Below, piece by piece: positions 1-10,423 of a stretch of 64,000 bases of DNA. Every line of letters begins with the position of its first letter. Position 1 is the stretch's first letter. Below the pieces are notes generated by a model. It worked only from the letters and a program-made list of their open reading frames with translations, was not told the DNA's origin and did not search any database. Source of the DNA: Macropodus opercularis (lineage: Eukaryota > Chordata > Actinopteri > Anabantiformes > Osphronemidae); contig CM061098.1 of NCBI GenBank assembly GCA_030770545.1, forward strand, positions 6,280,001-6,344,000, in the 5' to 3' direction. A program made the position numbers and the translations under genes.

Positions 1-1090
1 GTAGTCTCTGCTTTTCAGGTGAGTACAGGAATCTTCAAAGCCTGAAACATTAAGAAACATGAGCAGTATGTAACTTCAGTTTTTGTGTTTTGTTTTTTCA
101 GGTAGAGCTACGAACTGTAAGTCCCTTTTATTTGCTTGGCCGCTGAGCCTGTTGTCTGGCTGATCAGATTGGATCTGTGTAGGTGGTGATTTTCATACTT
201 TTCTACCTGTCCTTTGGCCGCCGTGCCAGAACTGCCTCAACTGTTGGTTTCATCCAATTAACCTGAATAATGTGCTGTGACATTTGTTAGCTAGACCAGC
301 CGACTACTGGTCCAACTCAGAAAGGCCAGCCGACCACTGGTCTTAGCCAAAATTGCCAGCCGACTACTGGTGAGGCCAGCCGACTACTGGTCCAGTTCAG
401 AACAACGGGTCTAATTTGCAATGACCAGCCGACTACTGGTCTTTTTATTTTTGGATGAAACCGTTGTCTTTGTATTTGAGAGGTTAGCTTGGTCAGGTGT
501 TGGTGGCCGGCCATCTGCTTGGTAGCTGGTGGTGGGGCTTCTACTTGGGTAGATGTAGGTGGTGGTGGTCGGCCATGTGGTTGAAGGCTGTAAGGTTTGG
601 CCTTTCCTTCAGCAGTTTGAGAGCAGGTCAGATGTGTGAACTTGGTTTCTGAGGGGTAGATCAAGGCCTGGCTGTCAATTTAATATGCAATAACCTTTTC
701 CCCCCTCAGATCTCTACAAATGGTGAGTCATTTTTCATTGTCTGTCTTGCCCCCCCTCTTTCCTCTCTTTTGCCCCCCCTTCGCTCTGTCTCAACCCCCC
801 TGATTGTTTTGCCTCACATGCTTTTATTTCAGGTGTATCGCATTTCGTCCATTTTGATGCCTGGATCCATTTTGGTGCCAGACCATAAGGTCTAAACAGT
901 AAGTTTCACGGCCACTGTGGCGTCATTTCTCCAAGGATTTGTCCAGCTCGTACGTACGCAAATTTCTTCAACATTTCCGCCATAGACCTGGAAGGTCTAT
1001 AGACCGTAAGTGGGTTTTTGATGGCCGCCGTGCCTACTAACCTTTCTTTCCAGCTTCATCCAGCAGGACCATCCATTTCTCGTCGTCAAG
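1..1090 (+). ncRNA. Chain of very short exon-like segments, probable non-coding host transcript (5' part)
   Basis: No convincing protein frame is present. At least five short segments are bounded by good acceptor and donor sites on the plus strand: about 102-116, 709-721, 834-899, 987-1006 and 1055-1090, most followed by gtaagt or gtgagt. A further donor follows position 18. One implied intron (1007-1054) is only 48 nt but contains a TACTAAC branch-like sequence before a pyrimidine-rich acceptor. Tiny exons without coding potential, in a chain of introns, resemble small-RNA host genes whose exons are not conserved. No C/D box pair was found. Identity is unknown; the transcript model is inferred only from splice signals. 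Confidence 0.4.
296..439. repeat. Five copies of a 15-nt hairpin unit (CCAGCCGACTACTGG)
   Basis: Copies lie at 296-310, 326-340 (one base changed), 356-370, 376-390 and 425-439. Each unit can fold: CCAG pairs with CTGG around a seven-base loop. In copies 1 and 5 the stem extends to GACCAG/CTGGTC. Spacing between starts is 30, 30, 20 and 49 nt, so this is not a simple head-to-tail satellite. The array lies in the first long intron-like interval of the non-coding region. Confidence 0.85.
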
Positions 1091-2400
1091 AGTAAGTCCG
1101 TGTGTTTCCTTGGCTGCCATGCCAAAATCGCGAGCTCCCTTGCTCTCTGTCACTATTTCCTTACCTTCTCTTGCCTGCTGTGCGCAATTGCTGCTGCTTT
1201 GCTCTCACTCACTCTGTCCTTTTTATCTTATTGTAGTCCTCTGATCAGCCTGTTGGCGCCAAGGACGGCGGAGTCTATTCTAGTTCTGCAGCTTGGTGGC
1301 AAATGGCTTGGGCCATGTGGCCTTTACTTGATGGTGCCTGTGTTCCCAGTATAAGTTGGTTGTGGGGTGTGGTCCCAGTACAGTAGGTTTATTTTTGTGG
1401 TCTGTGGTCACAGTAGGTTTGGTCGTAGTTTCAGCAGTGTGTGTGTGATAGTCTCCAAGTAGGCTGGATAGAATAAACTAGCACAAACATAGACTGAAGT
1501 ATTTCTAATCTAGTTGTGTAGACTCTAATCTCAGGGACAGCTGTTGTCCACAGACCAATGGATTCTAACAAAGTAAATATCCCCTAATCTGGCGCAAAAT
1601 TTAAGTCTTAAATGCCTTATTTAAGTGAAGGCTGTTGACTTGAATAAATGACCTAAAATCTGCAAATTTACAAGTGGAAATGATACATAAAAGTTACTAT
1701 CTTCTAAATCAAATTGGCCAATGTTTCCGGTGGTTGATTAATAACTGAGAACCAGTAGTGTCCACATTTTATTCAGATAAGTCTGTTTTTACCCTTTATC
1801 TATCAGGTAGCGTTCATCCAGGCGGCAGCAGGTGTGGCACATGAAAACAGAACCTATCTGACTGAATGTGGACATTTAGCTTTCAGTCTCTAGCTCTGTC
1901 CTGCCCTTAATGAGTTTTTTTTTTTTTTTCTCTCTGTGGTTTTATTGTCTAAAACCACTTAACTAAAATATGTATTGGCATCACAGGTACATGTTTATAC
2001 TGTAAAATTTGGTTTTGTACATTGTTCTGTAATTCTGACTCTAATATTGTTGTTCTGTGTAGTTGTGCTGTGATTGTAATTGACCCTTAACAATTTCAGG
2101 GTTAAGTGCTGGCTTATATCTGCAAAGTTTGACTTACTCCACCTTAAGGTCAAGTCAGTATTAAGTTTCTCATTGTGGTGATTAATCTCCTCAACAGCAC
2201 AACTACCAAAGCCTAAGTAATTGATGTACCAGGTTTAAAAGACATGACTGTTTTGAGGTTGGGTTTTGTTTTGTTTGTTTTTTGTTTTGTTTCCTAAACT
2301 GAAATGCTCTAAAGTTTATATGGTTGTGTACACTTTAAACCAAGAAAATGTTCAGTTGACATTGGACCTAAAGGTAGTGAGGCAATTGCTCACTCAGGAC
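1091..2400. other. Non-coding stretch with a long hairpin and a degraded element copy
   Basis: I see no coding gene here. It contains the imperfect hairpin at 1759-1874 and, at about 2093-2225, a shortened, diverged copy of the structured element repeated further right (shared start TTCAGGGTTAAGTGCTGGCT). The rest is AT-rich unique-looking sequence. Confidence 0.6.
1759..1874 (+). ncRNA. Long imperfect hairpin (candidate structured RNA)
   Basis: The left arm 1759-1791 and right arm 1841-1874 are imperfect reverse complements. TGTCCACATT pairs with AATGTGGACA, CAGATA with TATCTG and CTGTTTT with AAAACAG. Roughly 27 of 33 positions pair, around a loop of about 49 nt. It could be a precursor hairpin, one arm of an H/ACA-like RNA, or a decayed mobile-element terminus. 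No family is recognised. Confidence 0.35.
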
Positions 2401-3026
2401 TCAAAAGACTTTGCCCCTCACTGATCAGTGATTCTAATCTTTGGACAATCTTGGAAAACTACTCCCTTGGACACAAACACTGGATATGTTGAATTTAAAA
2501 TTTGGTTGCTGTATTTTAATTTCATTGCTGTTAACTTGCTGAAGCTTTGTACACTGTACTTCAGTTCATGGCTGCAGGTTTTGATGTCCACAGAGGAGGC
2601 AAGGAATCTGAGGTGCCGGCAGACCCGAAGTACGGCGCAGTGGGAGTCGGACGATCAGGAGACTGAGGGGGAAGAGCAGCCACAGATGCCAGGGGATGTT
2701 AGACATCTGCACAAGACACCACGGTGAGTACGAATTCAGCGTATGGTTGTGATAGGTTTGTAATTTAAGAACATTAACTGTAGGTGTCTTCTCTACCCAG
2801 GTGTGCGATCGGTCTCCTCAGACGCTGGTACAGGCCTGACATGTTGCCAATTACTAACTTTGGCCCCAGACTAACTTGCTTTGGGATGATTCTCATAGCA
2901 TTTTAAGTCTACATTGCTATAGCATGACTTTTTTTTTTTTTTTTTTTTTTTTGCTTTCAAGTTACTGACTGTAGTTATGTCACCATCCTAAATTTTAATG
3001 TCAAGTGTTATCCCTTAAACATTTCT

Positions 3027-3265
3027 GGGTTAAGTGCTGACTCGCCTCTGCCAAGTTTGAATTCCTCTGAAACTTGAACACGTTTGCGTCGTTAGGTCTT
3101 TGCGTTGTCTTTTTAAACTTACTGGGAGGCCTCCCAGCAGGGGAACTTATCAGCCCCTGCTCTGTTTTTGTAGCTGGTCGCTGTGCAGATTGACTTATTA
3201 GCTTTGACGGCTTTTGCGTATTTAGACTCTCAAACCTGGCAGAGAAGACTCGAAGCTGCTGCTCA
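3027..3265 (+). ncRNA. Structured element copy 2 (unknown RNA family)
   Basis: The outer stem is CTCTGCCAAGTTTG at 3046-3059 pairing with CAAACCTGGCAGAG at 3231-3244 (13 of 14 pairs). Inside lie the palindrome TGGGAGGCCTCCCA at 3123-3136 and, directly after it, a hairpin with arms AGCAGGGG (3136-3143) and CCCCTGCT (3154-3161). Copy 1 is the degraded version near 2093-2225. The direction is taken from the inferred host transcript. Confidence 0.5.
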
Positions 3266-4172
3266 GTGATCACCCACTTGGGTAAAAATGTCTCATCTTA
3301 GGTTTTGGTAGTTGAGGTTTATATACATCAGGTTAGATTCAAGGGTTTTTTTGTTTTTTAACACAAAGATTAGTCACATTGCAATTAAACAGACCCTGGA
3401 AGACTAAAATTGGTGGCTTTAAATTAGTGACTTGACTTTAAACATAAGTTCAACTGGCAACGTGTCCTGTACCAGCTGGAGATGATCATGAGCTCTGTGA
3501 AGGAGCGGGCACATAGCATGGACATAGGAACAGACGTGGGCCAGCCAAGAGACGATGGAGGAGGCTGGACTGAAGAGGAGCTACAGCTGAACCAATGCAG
3601 CATCAAGAAACTGCTTGAATAAAAGACCACACAATGGTGAGTACAACAAGAGTGTCACTCATTATTTGGTGTGTTGTGCATTGGGAATGTTAACTGTAGA
3701 TTTCTTGTCTCTACCCAGGTTGTTCTGGGTTTTTATGGAGGTGGTGTCTCCCCTGAGACAGTGGATGACACTGGCCCTGACATGTTGCCAGTTTATGCCC
3801 CGTTCAAAATTTAATTTGGCCATATGTTTGAGGATAGCTAATGTCAGCTTTTTTTTTTTTTTTTTAATGCGGTTGACTGACAGCTAAGGTACCAGGTGCA
3901 TAACACTTTAATTTAAATTTAACCCTACTGTTTTTTGTTTATATTAACATCATAGCTATACTCATTCAACTTTTCTTATATGGTGCCAATTCACAACATC
4001 AGTTATCTCAAGGCACTTTACAAGTGAGCTTTAAGACCCAACACAACTAATCCCACAGAGCAAGCTTTCGATTGTAGCCAATCGATAAATTCTTAACTTT
4101 AAGTGTTGTGGTCATCACCATCCAAAATGTTGTACGTATCTGGATTTAAATTATTTTAACCCATAGATTTCA

Positions 4173-4415
4173 GGGTTAAATGCTGACTCATCTCTGCCAA
4201 GTTTGAATCCCTCTGAAGCTGGAGTAGAATAGTGTATATAGTCAGTTTTCTAGTACAATGGGAGGCCTCCCAGCAGGGGAATTTATCCCACCCCTGCTCT
4301 GCAGTTTTAGAGTAGTTGATTGTTGCGCAGCTCTAATGACTATTCCATCCATATGTGTTGAGACAGGTTGCATATGTAGAGGCGCAAACCTGGCAGAGGT
4401 GACTCAAAGCAGCTG
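4173..4415 (+). ncRNA. Structured element copy 3 (unknown RNA family)
   Basis: It has the same architecture: outer stem 4192-4205 with 4385-4398, palindrome GGGAGGCCTCCC at 4260-4271, then the AGCAGGGG/CCCCTGCT hairpin. The motif TGACTC flanks both ends of the element. Sequence between the stem and the palindrome is much less conserved than the paired blocks. Confidence 0.5.
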
Positions 4416-5104
4416 AGTGTCCAGTTTAGACATTTTATCCTAGGGGTGACCACAACAGCACAACTACAGAAGTCTGGTTTAAAAAAAAAAAAAAAAAGCC
4501 TTTATTTTTTTGGCTTCAGCAACATTTGTCTGGGTGAATTGCAGGACCTACACCCCCCCCCCCGTTAGAAACTGCATTCACTAAACACTCAAAACTCTGA
4601 GAAATCAATACTGGCACCATCTGGGGAGCATGATCAGCACTCGGAGGATGCAGGGACGAACAAACTGGAGACTGAGGAGGTACAACAGCCACAACTGAAC
4701 CAACGCCAGGATCAAAGCATAAAACCCTAATGCATTTTGAAACTTTGGCCACAAAACGGTGAGTATGAATTGCGCATCTAGATCTGATATGGCATTGAGG
4801 TTTGAAATGAAACATTAACTGCTTGCTTGTCCCTACACAGGTGGCTCCAGGGATCTGTGGACAAAGTGCTTTCAAGTCTCTAGATGGTTCTGGGCTGGAT
4901 GTGTTGCCAGTTTGTCTTGTTTTTTTTGTTTTTTTTTTGTTTTTTTTTTTTCTCTCCCCCCACACATGTACACAAATGTACAATAGCTTTATACATGGTC
5001 CATCAATTGGCAATTTACTCCTCCACCTTCATGGTTTTAAAGTTGTTGTTGAGCATAGTTCTACTCATCACATTCTAAATTTGTATATGGAATCACTAAT
5101 TGAC

Positions 5105-5365
5105 ATAAATGCTGACTCATCTCTGCCAAGTTTGAATCCCTCTGCGAAGCGAGAGTAAAATACGATGAAAGCTGGTGCGTTGACGGGCTTGTTATTTTCT
5201 AGTACAATGGGAGGCCTCCCAGCAGGGGAATTTATCCCACCCCTGTTTTTACAGTAGTAGACTGCACAGCTCTTATGACTATTTCATCCATACGTGTCGC
5301 GGTATAGTTCGGATCGTTTGCGTATATAGTGGAGCAAACCTGGCAGAGGTGACTCGAAGCAACAC
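5105..5365 (+). ncRNA. Structured element copy 4 (unknown RNA family)
   Basis: The outer stem is 5121-5134 with 5335-5348 and the palindrome GGGAGGCCTCCC is at 5209-5220, followed by the AGCAGGGG hairpin. In this copy the right arm of that hairpin is shortened to CCCCTGTT. It is followed by the same 'gaccacagaag' tail seen after copy 3. Confidence 0.5.
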
Positions 5366-5467
5366 AGTGAGCTTTAAATTTGAAGTTTCATCCTAGTGAT
5401 GACCACAGAAGCCTTAGTCATGTTTTAAAAAAAGCAATTTAAGTAGAGTTTTTTTTTTTCTGGCCTT

Positions 5468-5586
<119 letters not shown>

Positions 5587-5997
5587 AAATGTTCCATTTG
5601 GAGCTTTTACTGCCACTGAGGTTCAATGGTTGTGTGCACAGAACTGTGGTATGAGAAGAAAATGACACACACAAATACAAGCAATCAAATCAATCTGGCA
5701 ACATTTGGCCCGGTCTCATCTGGAGTTTGATCCACTCAAAGGACAACACATTGGCTGCAAGAACGACTGACTGAACCAATGGTGAGTATGAATTGCCGGA
5801 GTGTTATCATGGTTTAAATTATGTGTATAATTTATTTTGCATTTATAGATTTATTGTGCCTTGTTTCAGAGATCTGTGGACATGGGACATCTGAGCTTCA
5901 TAGCTGGTGCTGGGCTGAACACATTGCTTTTTTTTTTTATTTTTTTTTTAAAATCTTATATGGAATCACTGTTAAATGGCTTTGACCCGTAGATTTC

Positions 5998-6245
5998 AGG
6001 GTTAAATGCTGACTCATCTCTGCCAAGTTTGAATCCTCTGCAAGGGTAAAATCAAGTAGTAAAAGTTAGCGAGTCTAGGTTCAGTTTTCTAGTGCAATGG
6101 GAGGCCTCTCAGCAGGGGAATGTATCCTACCCCTGTTTTTACAGTAGTCTGTTGCTGCAAGGATAGTTTTCATCGCTGTATTGTTGGGTAGGACTGCGTT
6201 CGTGTAGAGGAGCAAACCTGGCAGAAATGACTCTAAGCTGCTGTG
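5998..6245 (+). ncRNA. Structured element copy 5 (unknown RNA family)
   Basis: The outer stem is 6018-6031 with 6213-6226 (last pair lost). The palindrome carries one change (GGGAGGCCTCTC at 6099-6110). This is the most diverged of the four good copies and is followed by a partial exon-like unit to about 6700. Confidence 0.45.
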
Positions 6246-6930
6246 GAGTGAGCAAAATGTTCTGCTCCTAAGACCGAAGTGGTCTAAGAAATGGACATTA
6301 CATTCAGTTGAAACTCAAAGATTTTGGCAACATGTTCAGCCTTGTACCAGACTGTGGTCAGAAACGAGCATGAAGACAACACATTGGATTCACGAATGAG
6401 ACTGAAGAGGCAGAGCAGCCACACGACTGACATCTCAAGCACAAGACTCTGGCCACAAAATGGTGATTATGACATCAGTCTGTGTGGTGGGGCTTAGGTG
6501 TTTTTGGTTTTTTTTTAAATAAAGGCATTAACTTTTTTTTTCTTTCCCTCTCCAATCAGGTTCTTCTGAGGCCTGTGGCTAAAAGCATCTTCACAACTTT
6601 ATATAGATTGAATGGAAGGAATTGTATCGCTTGTCTTAATCGGGTGTTTGTCTGTAGATGTAAAACCTGTATTGGCACTTCTCACTGACTATTCTGTCAG
6701 AGGTGATTGTATCTGTTTGGTGTATTGCTGTGAGGATTTGTTGCATTTAACCTTCAAAGACTAACCGAAAAGTTTGAAATTATACAATTAAACATTATGT
6801 CCAGAATGTAAAATTGTGTCCACCGCTCTCTCTGCACATAAGTTAAGGCGAGTATGTAGAAGTACTTGTTCTCCATGCTCTGAAGTCTTTGATCCCATAC
6901 TGCCACCTACTGTGTAGACTGGGAAAAAAA

Positions 6931-7404
6931 AGTTTTTGTAGAGCTTCTCCGTTTACTTTAACCAGTATCTCTATAGCACAGTAATACAGAGTCCGCTGGC
7001 TTTAAGTTGGATAGTTTTCAGATAAGTCTGCTGCTGCTGTCATCTCTGACTTCTAAACGGACTCTGACACTGCTGGCATAGCTGTTGCGGCTGGCGTCAT
7101 AGTAGCTTCTCCATCCATTCAAGTTCTTTTCCTGCCAGTTGTCTGATCCCAGACCTAACAGCAGTTGAATGTGAATCCAGATCCTCTGGGTCTCGCCAGG
7201 CTTCTTCACTACTGGAGTGGAAGGAATGGACTCCATGCTCTGACCTAAACAACCTGATGGGGTGAAAGAGAAATCATGGAGGGAGTGTGTAACAGCCACC
7301 TGATCACTTCAGGTATCGCTGCCGTGATCAGTTGATGCATGATAAAAGGTAGAAAAACTCACAGGACACAGAGCAACCAGCAGTAGACTAAGTGTTTTCA
7401 TCAT
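6931..7404 (-). pseudogene. Immunoglobulin heavy-chain V segment relic (VH-a)
   Basis: A leader exon is readable on the minus strand from 7404 to 7363 (MMKTLSLLLVALCP, then gtgagt), followed by a V exon starting after the acceptor at 7253. The V exon begins GCLGQSMESIPSTPVVKKPGE, a fish VH framework 1. Framework 2 to 3 text such as YYDASRNSYASSVR and DDSSSRL is clear. The frame breaks around CDR1, the first conserved Cys region is deleted after KKPGET, and a missing base after SSSRL creates a stop. The YYC end is recognisable at 6975-7000. A nonamer AGTTTTTGT (6931-6939, plus strand) lies exactly 23 nt from a degenerate heptamer (6963-6969, 4 of 7 matches). Confidence 0.85.
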
Positions 7405-7942
7405 CCCGAGGCTGGAGATGTGAGCTCTGATGCTGTACAAAGAATATAAGACCAGGCAGCAGGACAGACGAGTAAGGATTTGTACCAGGGTTTTTTGGCG
7501 CTTTGTTCTGCTTTACTGATTTGAGTTTGTGCTAATGTTAGTTTCGCACAGTGAAATGCTGAATCTAATTAGTTTCTAGGCTGCAGTCCATCTGCAAATG
7601 TGTTTTGTTACAATTTTACCAATTATTTTCTAATTCAATTGCTTCTTCTGTTGTGCTTTGCTTGAGTTTCTACATCGAGCATGAGTTCTCTCCATGTAGT
7701 CCAGCTTCCTCCCACAGGATCATAATAAGCTTGATTTGAAAAATGCGTAAATAAATAACTCTGGAGATCATCTGATCCTGATAGACTCCAGTTGTCAGTA
7801 GCATCAAATCTACGGCTGATGCTTATGTGAGCTCCAGTCAAATTAGGTTAATTAAATAAAATGTTAGTGACTTGTATCAGCTCTGCTGTTAACTTTTCTA
7901 GCTCTGCTGCTCCTCTTGTGTTTCATGCTAGAAACACTGAAG

Positions 7943-8359
7943 GGTTTTTGTTCAGCTCCACTCATGGTTTGTGTCACTGTGTGTGCGGCTGTCTGGCCCT
8001 TAATAAACAGCAGAGTCTTCAGGCTACAGGTTTTGCTGGAGGAGTCCATGTTGATACTGATCTTGTGCTTTAGTGAATCTTTGTAGTATGTTCCATACCC
8101 AATATGTGCACTTCCAGTCCACTCCAGTCCTTTTCCTGCAGGCTGCCTGATCCAATGTGTGCGAGAGCTGCTAAGCGAATAAGAGACCTGACAGGCGAGG
8201 GTCAGACGTTGACCTGGCTGCACAGTTGTAGAGTCAGCTGTTCACACTTCACACCTGTGGAGAAAAGGTGTGTTAGTGTGAACAGTCAGTGTGTTGTGCT
8301 CATACGGTCAGTGTCTCAGTGAGACTCACAGGATCCAGCAGCAGGGCTACAGAGCACAT
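7943..8359 (-). pseudogene. Immunoglobulin heavy-chain V segment relic (VH-b) with intact RSS
   Basis: The leader exon is 8359-8330 (MCSVALLLDP, then gtgagt). The V exon begins after the acceptor at 8254 with GVKCEQLT, then in another frame QPGQRLTLACQVSYSLSS, THWIRQPAGKGLEW and YYKDSLKHKISINMDSSSKT, all VH frameworks. The segment is dead: there is a frameshift in framework 1, and framework 3 has lost the block before the V end including the second conserved Cys (TTTATTAAGGGCC replaces the usual TATTACTGTGCC). The RSS is nevertheless perfect on the minus strand: heptamer CACAGTG (7981-7975), 23-nt spacer, nonamer ACAAAAACC (7951-7943). Confidence 0.9.
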
Positions 8360-8416
8360 GGTTGGTGTTGGAGGTGATCTGATGGAGCTTCAGCTGCAGC
8401 TCATGTGATGCCACGT

Positions 8417-8453
8417 CTTTATAGAGACTGAGAGGAGGAGGCTCACTTTGCAT
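8417..8453 (-). promoter_or_regulatory. Octamer-like and TATA-like sites upstream of VH-b
   Basis: Reading the minus strand, ATGCAAAG (8453-8446) is one base from the Ig octamer ATGCAAAT and is followed by CTATAAAG (8424-8417) before the leader ATG at 8359. The order and spacing are as in VH promoters. Confidence 0.6.
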
Positions 8454-8459
8454 AGAGGA

Positions 8460-10423
8460 AATGTGAGTGGTTGTAAAAGTGGGATCTCAAGAAAGCTTTA
8501 GTCTGGATGTTTTTGCAGGACACTACACTAACACTGGTGAACAAACAGAGTTGACTAGTATAATGCCTGTGCAGTTTATTTAATTATTATTACTTAATAT
8601 TTTTTCATTATGCTTTATTTTGAAATGTAAGACTTTTAACTTGTTCTGGACCTGTACATCCCTATTTTATCCACTTCTATTTTTCTTAAGCTACTTTTAA
8701 GAACGTTTTAAACTCTCAAGCTACAGTTAGCAGTTATTGGGAATACATTCAGCATAAAGCATTCACAGTGCATTTTCTTATGGAAATGCTTTTCTAGTTA
8801 TTGTTATTATTATTATTATTATTATTATATAGCACACACAATTAATAAATGAATAAGCTATACACACACTTATATGTACAACTATTATTTAAATAAATTG
8901 GTTTAGCTTAGAACTCGTATCAGCATATATCAGAAGAACCTTTATTCCTCTTCAGGCTGCTACAGGCCTTGATCAGGACCAAGCCTCCACCGCCACCATG
9001 TGTTGCAAATACAACGTTGCATTCAGGAGCGGTTGGACATCCAGAGACTGTAGCGTCACGGGAAAGTTCAAGGTGATCTACTGTCACATACCCACTACGA
9101 AGATAAAGCTTTTGAACACTATTTGTCTATTGTCTTTATCTTTTCATTCAAAAAACAACTTGTGTTAGTTTTCTGCAGCTACTTTTCTCCAGTCAGTCTG
9201 CTTTTGTGTTGTCCTCAGCTGTGGGCTGATACAGTTTGTTGCCTATAGGATAAACCACGGTCTGAAGCTCATTCAGTCCCCCAAAAAAGAAAATGACAAA
9301 TTAAATGTAAGATCGCTTTATTCAAATCTGAGACAGATGTGTCTTTGTGCTACACGTTTGTACTGTTTATGTGAGTTTCCACCGTGGACTCCTCGGGCGC
9401 GTGGCTCCGCTTTTTGCCGGTTCTCTGCGTCTCCTCGCGTCTTTGGGCTTTTCCATGACGTCCTCGCACCTAAAGGCAGGCACAGACTTTTTGCGCAAAT
9501 TTTAAAGAACTGATTTTTTTTTTTCCATGACGCAATGTGTCTTTTCATGTAAGAGAAGAAAAGAAGCCCCCTCTCCCGCTTTTACACGGGGTAACAGAGC
9601 GGGACGTGACCGGAGTGCAGATCAGGCATGAGGGCGACTTGAACCTCACCAGTTTATAAGCAGTTGCTGCAGGATTTGGCAACGGGGTTACTATGCACTA
9701 ATGCACAGGAAGTCGTCCCTGATGTTTACTTTATGGTTAAAGTTCCATGTTAAACACTCGACCAATAATAAATAAGTTGCAAAACGTAAAAAAATGCTTA
9801 ATTGTTCCTGTATTGTCGTTGTGCACGCCCAGTATCCGCTACACAGTGACTGACAACAGTGTCTTGTGTTGAGATGCGCTATAAATATTGTGTTGAGGCT
9901 TTGCTTCAGTCTGGGCCAATCTTTGCAGACAATGGTTGATGGTGTGCGTGTACAGAATGCGGTGCTGTGCAACCAGGCCGCTGCCAAAACGTTTGTGGGA
10001 CCATAAAAAAAGCACTTTATATCCCACCCCCCGTTTCTCTCTGTTCAACGTCCATTCACTATGATGCGCGGTTAGTTGAAGGAGGTTCTTCACACGCGGT
10101 TCCCTCTGCCTGCCTAAAACTTTCTAATGAAACCCCCAAACACTTTTTGACGAATACATTTCTTTCTCTAGTGGACAAGAGGATTTTCAACATATTAATC
10201 TGCGTTTTTATTGAGAGAAAAAAAAACTTCAGGTATGTCAAGAGTCTTAGATGAAATTCAGTTTGGAAACAACACTTGCTTCATGCATATTTCTCTAAAA
10301 TACTTGAGTCTTGGCAAATTATTGAACTTGACAGGTTTGCGAATTTAAAGCTGCGTGTCTGTGAATCAAGGAGCACGGTTGATGTGATGGGTTTAACAAG
10401 TATCTTTGCGTTCTCTGAAGAAT
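8460..10423. other. Intergenic region between VH relics and atp1b4
   Basis: No gene is supported. It has an ATT-rich stretch near 8800-8830. A short frame starting at 8998 in a good Kozak context lasts only about 55 codons and matches nothing I recognise. The last ~900 bases are presumably promoter and 5' UTR of atp1b4, with no distinctive site seen. Confidence 0.5.

Noticed and set aside
7635..7841. Minus-strand frame between the two VH relics, perhaps a third V segment
   Set aside because: The similarity to VH-b (GACTGGA..CACAT) is short and no Cys, Trp or RSS pattern supports it.
8998..9170. Short frame with a GCCACCATG start
   Set aside because: About 55 codons, no recognised similarity, no convincing transcript context. 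The Kozak match alone is not enough.
9318..10254. Several overlapping frames upstream of atp1b4
   Set aside because: They lie on both strands with no domain, codon pattern or splice support; promoter/UTR is the simpler reading.
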